Shown here: piece by piece, positions 1 to 13,600 of the stretch | How positions within the stretch are numbered: position 1 is the stretch's first letter | How the letters are laid out: the number at the start of each line of letters is the position of its first letter | Program-made: the position numbers and the translations under genes | Source of the DNA: Nautilus pompilius | Lineage: Eukaryota; Mollusca; Cephalopoda; Nautilida; Nautilidae | Length of the DNA: 64,000 nucleotides | Direction: 5' to 3' | Assembly: GCA_018389105.1 (NCBI GenBank) | Contig: JACATO010001108.1 | Coordinates: forward strand, 248,001 to 312,000 | The notes under the pieces: model-generated | Databases searched by the model: none | What the model was told of the DNA's origin: nothing | Seen by the model: the letters and a program-made list of their open reading frames with translations, nothing else

Positions 1-430
1 CAGCATCCCATATCATGATGCTGCCATAAATCTGTTGTGCTGTTTATGTAGGCAACATCAGTCCCAGATCCTGCCATCAGCAAATGAATCTCATCTGAGA
101 AAATCATCAGTGTTGAGCATAATACCGCTGAAGATTACTGATATGGACAGCTCATTCCAGGATTATCGCATATGGCCTCTTATGCATGATCTCATTCTTC
201 TCAAGGCAGTTAATGGATGTACTGTACACGTCAAGATCCTACATTCACTCGCTCATGGTGGGTATATTGTGCACGCACCAAGCTGAGCAGATTAATTTTA
301 CAGGCAATTGTCATTCCCACTGCACAGAAAAAATCATCTATAAATGTTTTTCAGCAACACATCTTAACAAAAAATGGATGATCAAAGGAAATTTGCGTGC
401 AGCATTTACTGCACGTCCAAAGACAACATC
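1..430 (-). mobile_element. Tc1-like transposon relic (partial)
   Basis: Read on the minus strand near position 90, a short frame gives FSDEIHLLMAG, which resembles the FSDESRF block of Tc1-type transposases. The same place in the better preserved relic at 10703-11587 reads FSNESRFQQLHL, and the nucleotide sequence around 85-110 matches the one around 11275-11300. Stops and frame changes break it everywhere. It continues left of the window, so its full length is unknown. Confidence 0.4.
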
Positions 431-1567
431 AATGTGAAGACAAATACGTAGTTTTATAGGCATTTCATTATAAGTCGTAGTGTGCCTAAGTAGATACACT
501 CTGAATACAAGGTACACGGTTGGGGGGGGGGGTGAAAGAATCATCTTCATGGTTTTCAAATTGCTAAAAAGCTCCAACCAACATCTTTTTAACAGCACGA
601 GTTTAAAAACAGTACCCAGTACTGAGGCTCACTCCGCTGGAAGCCCCGGCTTGTTTTTTTTTTTCTGATATCTGAGAATTATAATAAAATCCATCTCTGT
701 CTGAATGCTCAATGCCTTTAATAACGGTAAGCATGTCAATAAGACCTTCACTCTGAATTGCTAACAAAAAAACAAAACCAGGTAGTTATAATTAAATTAA
801 GCATTGCCAATTTTCTACGTAATGTGTAGATCTACCCAGTTATTGAAGAGTGCTGCACCGAGATGTCGATCATCATTACTCTTGACCGAACGAGCGCTCT
901 GGGGCAGGGCGGAGACCCACCCTTCCAAGGCAGTGAATCGTGCGGACGGTAAACAAATCTATCAAAATTCCCTACAAGAAAACTTTATAGTTTTCAGGGG
1001 TTTGAGGAAACCCACATGGCTGGCCACCTGGTTACTAGGGAAGTATGTCAAACCAAGCAACCGGGAACCCTGACCCTAGTAGTTCAGCAGTCTGACTATT
1101 GCTTCGCGTCCATATTATCCCTGCATAAGGCATATCTGATATCCCAAAGGGCATCCAGAGTTTTTCGCTACCCTCTTGATTCAATCATGCAACAAGTTTC
1201 TGCACTTTCAGACCGCCTATCAATATCCTCTGTTGTATTTCAAAGCGTGACCGACCTTACAACGCTAACGTGTCCCAGAACTAGCCATCGAGTGAGTTTT
1301 TGAAAGAGATGCTGACATCACCTCACAAACCATTCAGATTCTCAAGGATTTCTCCCACGGATGACTATTATTCGAAGCCAATGGCAAAGAATATGAAAAT
1401 ATTTCTTCAATCAAACAAAACATTTCTTGGAGAAGTTGTGTTTCCAGCTCAGTTAGTTTACGCTATCCGCACACGAATTGATGTGGTTCTTAATACTACC
1501 CTGTGCAATTTGTCGATGCCCTTAATTTTTTTCCACAGTAGTACATAGTGGCGCCACTGTCACTTAC
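431..1567. other. SMYD4 intron, no exon seen
   Basis: This stretch lies downstream of the last visible SMYD4 exon (minus strand). No acceptor followed by a sequence matching the SMYD4 C-terminal region was found, so the next exon is probably left of position 1. A block near 1237-1275 resembles 11380-11415 of the Tc1-like relic, so more transposon debris is likely. Confidence 0.4.
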
Positions 1568-1641
1568 CATAGCAACTGTACACTTCTTCGCCTTTAGCGA
1601 CATCTTTAATGGCTCGGACAACTACCACATCTTTCTGATAG
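1568..1641 (-). CDS. SMYD4: SMYD4 exon 12: end of SET domain
   Basis: Begins after TCTTTGCAG and completes the serine codon left open by exon 11, giving the join SIIL-SYQKDVVVVRAIKD. It ends with GEEVYSCYG, the conserved C-terminal SET motif, then GTAAGT; phase 1 out. Confidence 0.9.
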
Positions 1642-4600
1642 CTGCAAAGAGAAACGTGGACTATCTCAGCCAACCGGGTCGGAAATAAAAAATGCACCAA
1701 TGAGTCGTTAACGGTCATTAAAAATGGGGTAAGAGAAGCAAGGTTTATAGGAGGCCGTTCTACGTAATTATTGGGAAGATGAAAACGAGCTCTCGTGATC
1801 TGTGGCCCATCCAATCACAAACGAAGAAGTCCTACCTTAATATGATGCTTGGGTCACAGGAATGGTTGAGCAGGCTGGTGGTTGGATACACTGCTGCTGC
1901 CACACGAACCTGACTTTTACCTCCCACCAGGCTGAGATCAGATGATGAAGACAATGACGACTGAACTTCAGTTATTGCATGAGCATTGCAGATAAGCTGC
2001 TGAATGTGACGCAGTATAAGTCCCCCAATATAAATTTCGCCTTTTGTTGCTGTGTGGGACAGAAAACCACTGCCTGCAGACTTGTGATCATTGTTATTCA
2101 GTGTGGATGGATTTTGGCCCGTAGCACTGCCATCTTTTGAAGTACCAGTTTCTGCCTCTCTGCAACCAAACCATTTAGAATGTTGCAGCATGTGGACAAG
2201 AAGTGCAGCAGTCTGAAAGAAGAGGTTTTAATCAGCAGACCATCACCTAACAAACAAACATAGGGACCCTGTGAGATACTACATATCTAACAAGGATGTC
2301 TGCTTAATCCCATGTAATAAGTATTGTCTGGTTCTGTTACTTGTCCAAAAGCTAGTGAATGATTTTCGGTAAACTGTTTATCAACTTACCATTGAGTACT
2401 GAAACAAGTCTTGGGGGTCCATATCTTCTGTATGACGTAGCAAATGGTAAACTGTCTCATAGGTCCTGCCATATCTGCCCTTTTCATCTAACCCAGCCAC
2501 TCCGACAGCCTTCCTGCGCGTTACCCCGAAATCTAAATCAAAGTGAATTTCGAGAGGAAAGGTTTGCTATCAGAGAAATGGAGGCTGTTTGGATTACAAA
2601 CTCTAAACGGAACACACGCGCAAGAGTTCTAAGGTTGGCGTTTAATTTACCTCCAGCTTTCAATCTGCAAAGTTTTTTTTTTAGTTAATACGCTAATAAT
2701 TACAGATAACTGCTATTAGCGTCTAAACACAGCAGCTAGGATGTTGTGGACTGACTTAAATGACTTTTAGGAAAGAATTTGGTAACTGTACGACAACAGA
2801 AACAAACAAACAAACAAACACAAGTCGGCGACTTATTGTAGATAAAGAAAATACTCACCAAGCAGAAATTGTAAGCCTGCTTTCAGCACTATTCGTAAAG
2901 CCAGGTGAGCAATTCCTACCTTGAAAAAACAAGCACTGACATCAGAACATACTGAACTGCACATAAATAAATCTACAGCAGAACGAAGGGAGAACTAAAG
3001 GTCCATGGCAGCAGAAAATACAATATTTGGCTGTTGAAAATTATGTTTATAAATAGCATTTATTTTACCCTATTTATCCAGTTGTGAATTATTAAGAAGT
3101 TATTAAAAATGTGCTTTTTATAGACGTGAGCATCAAGTTCATTCCACTTCAAACAGAAGCCAGAAGTGATGTTTCAGAGCAAAGTCATATCAGCAAACTG
3201 GCTCTGCCCACCCACACCAACCTCTGGGGAATTATGGTTAGGTACTGCACAGTGGTAGGATACCACTGTGTATAAATACAGGTGATTACAGCAGGTAAAA
3301 ACTCAAAAGCACACACTATAAGAAATTAATATGTTGCTATCTAAATACTGGCCTCCATCAGACTTAGATAAGAAAATATTTTCAAAATATTACAAACTAA
3401 AATCACTTTGTTCTGATCTTTATTGTTTATTCTGCAGACAATAGAGAAAGTAGGCTCTCACCTATCGAGGCATTTTTTTTTTTAATTTTAAAATTAAAAT
3501 TAAATACGAATAAATCGGCTGTAAAGGTAAGTTTGTCAAGCAGATATCACAAAGTTCTAGTTGCTTCAAATTTCAAAATGCACTTCTGGTATAGTATTAC
3601 TAATAGATGTTTCTACAGACCACAAAGAATCAAACTCTGTTATTTCCTTTTTCAACAGAATTTTAAATCTTTCCTTTCAATAAATGTAATACATCATCAT
3701 GATGAAAACGTTAAATAATGAACAATCACTTAAATCAGTATGATGTTGTCAGGCTTCTCAAGATGGATTCTCACGCCACTACTGGTAATAAAATCTTCAC
3801 TCCATTTGCTTTTCTCAATTGTGTAAATATCTTTGTTTCTCAGGGTCTCTGCGTCCAAACGCGTGTACAAAGATCTGTCATCTTGTGTCTACAAACATAG
3901 CTAAAGGTCAGGGTCAGAAAGAACTCTACCTGTCTGCTCAAAACTCTCCATATTAACATTGATACTAATATCTCTGCTAATGCGTCAAACATGAACCAGA
4001 AATCAGCTATATCTAGAAAAACTTGCCTATGAGCTAGTTTAATAATTAATATACACTAATATTTTAACAAAATGTACAGAATATAAGATTATATCTATAA
4101 AGAATGCTGCCATGGACCTTTAATTAGTGAGACTGCTGGATTCCATATTTATAGCTGCAGGGTGGATGATGGAGATTCTGCAACGCAATGACTCATAGTA
4201 AGCACTTATTAACCTTTCCTTCTTCAGCTTCTCTGAAAGGTGCTGCCAGTAGAAGTGTCCGACACTTGCTGCTGTTCTGCTATGGTTTCCTACTTAGACA
4301 AATTAAGAATAATTTTTTTAATTGACTAATCTCAGCTTTGAGATCCACTTACTAAAGAAAACTCAATCTTAAGAATCATAGTGATGACCATTTCTCTCTG
4401 GAAGATGCTTGTACAGGATAGGCTTCTTTCTTTAAATACTAAACTAAACTATATTTGAAAATATTCTATCTCCTTTCAGTTTAGCCATTTTACTTTGGAC
4501 TAGAACCTTCCAATTTTTCTCCCACATCTTTTTGATCTTGGTCTTCCTGCCATCTTGTTCCTCAATCAGTTAATTAGTTCCCCCGTGAAAGATGCTAAAC

Positions 4601-7600
4601 TGACAGCAGCCAAGGGGGAGATAACCTAGCAATATTGTTTGGTAAATTCTGTTCATCAAAGGATGTTAATCTCAAGGATATCCCTTGAGAATACTGGCTG
4701 TACAGCAAAGATAGCCTAACCAAAGAGACATGTAACATTTTCCACAAATGGTTGGGTATTTTTTTTAAAAGTGACCTAGCTTTATTATGTAGTACTAATA
4801 TCATTTTTACTGAGTTATTATTATTACTGTTACTGTAAACAATACACTGAACAAAACCATGTACGGGTATTTTGTATGACTATTTACAGCAGCCATGGCC
4901 ACTGCAGGTTTTGTATGAACCCCCCCCCTCAACTCTTGACACAAGGCTTCAATTCTATTAGTTCAAGTGCTGGATGCAGCTGTCTCTCTCTCGGTGCCGT
5001 ATACCTGCAAAAGTCTCACCGTTCAGGCGATTCCTTATAGGGTATAAAACCTGATGTAGATGTTCCCCATAATGAAGCTACCGAAAGTTGAGAGTATGCC
5101 GCTCTGACAACACTTACTGATAAACAGCAATACCTAGCCCCCAGTCAGCGGCGCAGACCGGAAGCAGGCAGACTCGCTGAACTTGTTGTTGTAACAGTGT
5201 CGTCGATTGACTTTGGCAGAGGTAAAAAGCATACTTCGGTACACAGATGGTCTGGGAGGGGGGGGGCACCACGACAGCAAGCAAAATCACAAAAGCATTA
5301 CTCCCTCTTTGATGGAAGTGTTACAGGTCTGCTGTCACACTATCTGTACAGTCACAACGCAAAGGGCCCACTGTGGTGACAGCTGTAAGCCAACTTCAAG
5401 GAAAAAAATATTCAAGACCTAAACCCCATAGCACGTCTGGGGTGAGGTCTCTAGATGCATTAGACAGTGAAATATGCATTTGTGACCATTCCAGAACTCA
5501 ATCTAACCGTGACAGACAAGTGGAATGCACTGTCACAAGACTGCGTCAGATGTCTGATGAATAGCATATGATCCAGGTGCAGAACTATAGTGAGAGCCAG
5601 TGGCAGCCATACACTACTGCGACCATTCATTGGCATCATGGTGCCACTGAATATATCAGCGTCCAGATATTCCAAAAAATGAACTGTCTGTCTGTCTGTC
5701 TCTCTCTCTCAAACTTTATTAGTTTTAAATTATATACTAATGTTTTATCCTCATTAAATCATAATATCCTGTACTGTTCTAATCAGTTGGTCTGAAAAAA
5801 AAAAAGCATGTGAGGTTGGGGAGGTAAAGCAGATTCATTACAAGCAGGCGTTGTCAACTCACAATGCTAAAATTTGACAGAGGAAACGTGAGAGATGGCA
5901 TTTGCTTGCAAAGTGATACCACAAATCACGCTGCTACCAAACTGGAAGATGTTTTAAAATCTTACAGAATGAAGGAGATCTAGGTAACGACATTCCACTC
6001 GATGATACACGGCCCAGGCAACATCATGGCATGACTGGCTGCAGAACCAAGCCAAACTACATTGGGAACAGCTGGAAAGAAAGAAAAGGATTGGTGAAAT
6101 TTAAAGTTTTCTTGGCAAAAATTTTAGTAATCTGCAAGCTGTATTATCTTCCTGTACAAAATAAGAAAGTCAAAATCAATTAAGTTGCTGCTTCTGATAA
6201 AATAAACATTTTTGAGAAACTTTTCTTACCCCTCTCCACATTCAATTAAAGAGCATAATCTACAAAGCTCAGCATCATGAAAAAATTCTAAGAATCTAAT
6301 TAGCATAATTAAGTATCAAGCTATACACTTAAGAGTTTAACTCCTTAGGTCTGTATCCATTTATTATCAGACATTTTTAAAGTATTTCATTTGTTAATTT
6401 ATTGGGAAGTGCATATATTAAAAATTTACTTAACTCTGGCTTTGATGCGCTTCATTGACCGTCTTTTTCTGCATCACTGCCAAAGCTAACAATGTCTTCC
6501 CCAACTCTCTCTCAAAATTAATAAACAGTGCATCAAACCACGGTGAGAGGCAGTTCAGCAAAGCAGCGCTTCCTGCTCTATTTATGACAGTAATTAGAAA
6601 AGGTTATTCAACCTAGACGATGACGAGACCAATGATGGCTATGCAATCAACCGACAAAACAGAAACACCAGTCTTAGATCCCAGAATAATTAACTAACTC
6701 AGACCCCTTCATACTGACAACGAAGCGCGCACGCGCCACCAACAAACCCAAGACGGACTGCTGTGCCGGCGATGAGAGGTTTCCACCTGATAAACGGGGA
6801 AACTTACGGAATCAACTCGCACATTTTACCAAAGCAATGGTGGCAGTGGAGGTCGTACGAAGATGGTAGAAGTACTGCAGCAAATGGCTGTTCAACAATC
6901 AGTGTGTCTCCTGGAGAAATGTTTTGTGCTGCCTATTAAAGAAAAAAAAAAAAACCTCATACTTCTTATATATATATATATATATTACTCAATTTAAACT
7001 ATTATTGTTGTTGTGTTTTAAACAGCAGTCATCCATTATCTATCTATAATTAGTGAAGACCATTTTCAAGAACATCACACACAAATGAAACAATCAAGTT
7101 AAAGGACCAGCTAATTCCAGTAACTTTCTTGTACGACTGTAACTTATCTAGGAGCATCATTCATTTCAAGGCAGCTTCAGTACATTTAAAATTTGAAACA
7201 TTTTCACGTGTGTGGGCATTGCAGTAGCTTCTGCCAGAACTGTTAGAGCTGGATGGTGGTCAATCATATGTCATACTTGTGCACAGAGCTGTGTGCCGCT
7301 CTAGCATCTCTGTTTTCTCCTGTCAAAATGCTTAAAAATAAGATAATGATCTCTGAACTATTAATCTAAAAGTATTCAAGCATTTGTCATGTTGTATTTA
7401 GATAGTTTTAGCATAACTAAACCTTAACTAGTAGTTATTAATATAAAGGGATGGTCAAGTGACAGTTACAATTTCAATAACCAAAAACGAAATTCACCAG
7501 ATACAGCATCTAAACCACACCTATTTCTCAAAATATCCTCCACAAACAGATGTGCCCTTATGCCATCTACTCATGAATCCCATGATGGCAACTTGGTAAG

Positions 7601-10600
7601 ACTATACCTTGGAAACATAGCCAGTGAAGAACATGTTTTCACACTGTCACATGTTTGAAAACATTCACTGGCCTTTAAAAAATGTCTTCAGTAGTCCACG
7701 GAGGAGGAAAATGGTTGGAGCCATATGTGAGCTATGTAGGGTGAAAGAGTACTTTGCAGGCTGATTAACTTACTGTGTCAGCTATAAGGCTGTCACTGTA
7801 CAAGGCTGGCATTATTCTGTAACAAAAGAACCTATTTGGTGATCAAACATTCTTCAAACTGCAGCTTGCACTACAATCTAACCTCAAGAATCTGACACGA
7901 TTGGGACCGATTGCTGAATTATTTGAGCTGTTTTGCCTTTCTCTAGAAAGTGCCATGAATTTCTGTGCTGATGGCACTACTACCAATTTTTCTTTTAGCA
8001 CATTTGAAAATCTATACTTTTTTAACAAAATTTCAACCACAAAGTTTATGTAAGCAATGTTATTTTTAAACAAAATACTTTTTAGAACATCTCAATCCAT
8101 AGAATACATTTCTTTTACTGTATTTTGTTTCACTTTTTTAAAATTTATAAACAATGATGTTCTACATGTCTGCTTTTAAATTTACACCTTATTCATTTCC
8201 ACTTGGAACAATCGGCTACTGTCTTGTAACGGGTACAACTCATCTCCACTTACCACAAAATGACGACCTTTTTCTTTGTTACAATGGAGTTCTAGTGCAG
8301 AAGTAGCCTGACTGACGACTGGATTGGATCCATAACTGACAACTGGTCGCCCCGAGTTACCTTTCACCTCTTCTGTTACTTGCTGTACTAAATTTCTGGA
8401 AAGACAGTAAGTGTTTTAGTGTAGCATGGACATAAGACTCAGGGTTAGTGTGCTATCTTTTGTGTAATGCAGTATATCAGAGCATCATATGGTAAAATAA
8501 TACTGTGGTGTTGTGCAAAGCTGTACAGTATAGTTCAGTATATTTTGAAAGCTACTGTGCTGTGGCACCAACCAGATGTCTCCTCATTACTCTTGACCAG
8601 AATATTACTTGCAAGTGTCACCAGCATAGTCAACAAACCTATTAGAAGTCCCTACATTTTCAAATGTGGGAGGAAACTCATATGAACCAACTGGTGAAGA
8701 AACCTTGTGCCAGTCCTGGCTGAGCTTCAAACTCAGGCCCTCAACATCTGAAGTCAAGCAGCTAACCACTGGACTACCATGCCAAGTATATTTTAGTATA
8801 ACATAAAATGGCAATAAAATATATTACAGTATAATACAGTAAATACAGAAAACTAGTAAATCACGACAGAAGGCTGTAGATCCATAAAATGTCACCTTTA
8901 AACCATCCTCTTCATTACGTTATAATCAAAACCTTACAGCAACATTGCTGAATGATCAGACTAATAAAGGACTTATGAACCTGGCAATTTTTATAAATTG
9001 CTTATTCAAGAAAGGAACTGATGATTTAATTAGTTCTAAAAAATATGTTCTGACAACTGTATTCTCAAGCCAGAAATAAACTGAACAAAAACACACAAAA
9101 AAATTGTGGTATTGTGTAGTCCACCACACGTAGTCATCTGTTTTAGTGTAGTTTAATACATGAAAGAATTTGTTGTAATGTAATGTAGGATAGTAAATAC
9201 CTGGTTTCCTCCCACATCTAATAATGAAAGGTTTTAGTTGTGTGACCAACGCTGAGAAGAGGTTGTGCAACCCTAAGCTCATGATTCCTAATCTTGGTAT
9301 AAAGAGAGGGATTATTCACAACACCCCACCCACCATAACAAGGAAAGCATATGGAGAGAATGGTAAATACAGAAAGTTACTTTTTCTCTTCAGTTTTTAT
9401 CTCCAACTGTTCAACATCAGAAATGATGGAATCTGAAATTCAGAAAGCGATTAGTAGCCACAGGTGACTGTCAATGTCAGAAGTCATTCAAAATAGTATC
9501 CAAAAGGAAACGAGATTAAGAGAGTTATCTCCCGTGTATCAGTCACTCTCACCAACCACCATACAGCTTGTATTTGATATCTAGTTAACACCAACCATAA
9601 CAATGCTAACTCTGTTCCAGGCAGGAATACTTAACAGACGATGTCTTTAGTGGAAGCCATGTGGAAGAATAGAGAGATCTCTTCCACCATGCAGAAACGT
9701 GTAACATTTCCATCATAAAATAATTGGTGATGGAATTTTTACTTGAATTAGAAGTGATCCTCAGAGACAAGTCAGCAAGCATAATGTGTTGCTTACATTT
9801 TTAAAAATAATATAAGTTTCTTTTTTTTTTTTTACTTTTGTCTTCACATTCCGCCACATTATCTAAAATAAATCTGTTTTTCATTATCTGTAAACAATTT
9901 TTGGCTAACAGCATCTCCACTGAGCACACACACGGTTATGGCAGCACTCTAACCCTGCCATGATGCACTAAAGTCCTGGCTCGAGTGAGGCGAAATCAAT
10001 GCAATTTCATTCATGCACATCTCAATCAGGTAAGCTCCATGTGAGAGAAGTATTTGCAAGGAAAAAATGTCGTTAAAAATTTTACAAAACAGAAAACTAA
10101 ATATTTGAATATTTAATTTATGCTCCCTAACTAAATAAGATGATCTGCTAAAAGGTGCATGACCACAGGAGAGAGACATGCAAAGAAGTTTGAAATTTAT
10201 TTTTCTCATTTATAGTCTACCTACCCACTTTTCGCCATTACTGCTGGTACAATATCAAAGATGTTAAGATGATTTGTATCGTATTAATTCAAAAATCTGA
10301 GGACTGCATAAAAGCCATACCATATTTCTTTTTGTCCAAAAAGAGATGCGTTTCCAAACACAGCCTTGTTTTCCCAAGTTCTACAAAAATGAATGAAGCA
10401 TGAAAGAGAGGACATACAAACTATACAAAATTTTCTGCCAATTTCAGAACTACAAGGACAAGGATGGCATTTACCTGCTCTTGCCTCAGCCAACTTTCCC
10501 AATTTAAATAAACACTGCCCTTTCCTCAAGTGAAGTTTATATCTCAGTTCCTCAGGATACTGGTGAACAAGAGCTTCATTTATACTTGACAGACATTCCT

Positions 10601-13600
10601 AATGACAAAAAAAGCAGTTTGTTTTAGTTCTGCATTGTAACAGTTGTTAAAGGTTGTAATATATACAGTATTTAGGTATGAAGTAAAACATTATATACAT
10701 AATGCCCTGCCATAATATTTTGACCATCTCTTGTTAGTTTGTTGTGGAAAATGGCAAATAAAGATAAGCAATAAAGTGAAATTCTCCATGTCAGTGTTTG
10801 GTCAAACCACCTTTTTTGCAGCACTGAATCAATGAAATTTTGCAGCTCAGTCTGGTCCAGAATCCTTCAAATCCATGTGAGAACTTCCTTTAATTCCATC
10901 ACATTGCCAGGACATGGATTAGTTGCTCTCAGCTGATTATCCAGATACTCCCACTATCAGGCTTTGGGATACCAAGGTAAAAAAGGGAATGCCTTGTTTC
11001 TTCCTCCAAACTGTAGTCGCATGAGAAACATGCTGTGTAGCACCATCTTCCAGAAGAATAGAGACATCAAATCTTGGTATTACTTGTTGGTAATAATGGT
11101 GGAAAATTTATCTTTAAAACAGCAGTGTACCTGGCAGAATTAAGACATCCTCGAACAAGCACCAATTCTGCCTTTGCACATGCCAGGTTGCAGTTCATAC
11201 CTTGACATCCCTCTGCCTCCATTAGTTCCCCTTCAAGCCCAGGGGCAACATCTAGATGTAATTGCTGAAACCTGGACTCATTTGAGAAGAGTACACATTG
11301 ACAATATTTGTGGGTCATGCCCTCTGACTAGACTTTTCATTGATCAACAAGAATGTTGGGATCTCTGGCAATCTGTCACTGATCTGACCACACTCCAAAC
11401 AACCTATAACATGACCTTAGGTAAACAAATAAAAAAAATATCAGTTCTGCTTGTTTTTCAGGGTGGTGATAGTGCAAACTGGTCACACACCAACTAGATG
11501 TTCAATGCATACATAATCACACCTAAATACTGCAAATTTTGCTTAAATAAATTCATTTACCAATGGCCAAACTAATATGGCAGGGTACAGTAGACACAGT
11601 CAAGTATGTGGCAACATGAGTAGTGTAGTGTATTAACACTGGAAGAAAAGCAAAAACAGGTTTTAAAAGGTTCACGGTACATGAGAAGTAGACTTATATT
11701 ATTATGATATCAAATAACTCGGTAGAAGAGAGTTTTCAGCCTTAGGTGGACTTAGAAAAACAAGCGTTAGTTGGTTGGTTAATTGAAATATTTTGTTAGT
11801 CTAACTTCTAGCTACCATTTTGTTTACTGTACAAGACAAGGCTGGCACATCAAGAGGTTTGCTGCTGGAGAAGTATTTCTGAGTCACTCTAGCTCAGGAT
11901 AACCACCATTCACTTTTATTTATAAAAGCAGGTATGTAATATGCATGATGAGCATGACTTCCTTTCATGAACAAGAATCAAACCAACACATTCCAGCCTC
12001 TGGTCAGGAAGACTGGTCTGAATGCGTAATTTCAGTAGATGCATGCCCACAGAAAAAGCTCAAGTCAGTGATCAAATACTCGCCAACTCTTACTGACCTG
12101 ATACCTGCATAAATGAAACAAAGCCGCAGACCTGTTGGCATATGCTAAAGCCATTTCTTTGCTCTTGAGTGGGGCAAACAAAATGCTCTGAAAAGATATA
12201 AAAAAGTAAAATCAAACCAGCACCACTCACATTCTATAGCAAACAAACAGCACCCCCACCTCCAGAAAGATAGTAATTCACAGGAAAACACCCAGTAAAA
12301 TTAACTGAATCTTATTTAACCTGATTTGGTTACTTTTTCCAAGTTTAAAAAAAACCGTAAACTCCATTGTAATCAAGATAAAATCACATATGAATGGTAT
12401 CACAGTTCTGCAAAACTATGTATCCATGGTTATATGGAATGGTGTACCTTGTAACATTTATTGATGTGTCAGTATAAATGCATTAAATAGATGTGCTTAC
12501 AGGGCAAAGACTTTTTTTATAATTTGGAGACTTCCTACCCTTCTGTAAATAACTCTGTATTTTCCTCTTTGTTGGGAGTCTGGTAAATTGTTGCTTTTCT
12601 TGTAATACACAAAATGTAAAGCAGCTTAAACCTTAGGCTTGCATAGCCCCTTACTTTCTCAACAACTGTATAAAGCAAAAGACAGCAACAACAAACCATC
12701 CTATAAAAATAAGTCACATTTTAAAATTTTTCTCCAGGGTTTCAGCATCCACTCCATTTATCAGTCTTATTGAGACTGTGCTTCTATTCTAAACAAAACT
12801 TAATGATCGAAGCAGTGATCTACATAACAGTGTGTCTGAATTTTAAACATCAGTGAAATCCTGTGACTCCTATTTCTGTTTAAAGTCAAACTATTATGAT
12901 ACACCACCAAGCAAATTTTAAGAATTTCTAACAAAACAAATCAACTAAATTCATGTTAATTATTTACAATAACTTTCAACAATTTTTAGTCAATAAATAA
13001 AGTTAATCTAAAAGGAAAACCAAGCGACAACAATATTTAAATTCATAAGAAAATAATAATAATAATATGACGACGACGATCTGGAAACTGGGAGAAAATG
13101 TCAACCTAAAAAACAGAAGTTTCGAATGCCAACAATGTTTCATCTGTGAAAGGGGAAACTGAGATATTTCTAATCGTAGCTCAAGAGCAGGTAATCAATA
13201 CCAGCCGCCACAAAGTCAGAATACTCCACAATGGAAGTAAATCAAAGTGCAGGATGTGCAAGGCTGATGAAGAAAGAGTGGCCCATATAATATTGGGATG
13301 CAAGATGCTAGCCAATGGTTCATACAAGGCTAGGAATAATAACATTGCAAAAAGTATAAATTGGACATCATGTAAAAAGATTCAGGTAAAGGCAACTAAT
13401 CAGGGGTGGAAACAGCAATCAAAGGAATTGAGAGAGATAGCGGGAATGAAGATATCATGGTATAAGAAGAAAGACTGAGAAGAGAACTGTAAATATATTA
13501 AAAATTTTTTTTTTCTTATTGAAAAAGACTTTACTTCCTATATATAAAATATCTTGTGCACTTGCAGATAATGCTTCTGGGCTATTTTAATTCATTTTTT

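Noticed and set aside
6430..6575. Minus-strand open stretch after an AG inside SMYD4 intron 7
   Set aside because: Exons 7 and 8 already join exactly within the MYND finger; inserting it would destroy the zinc-ligand spacing.
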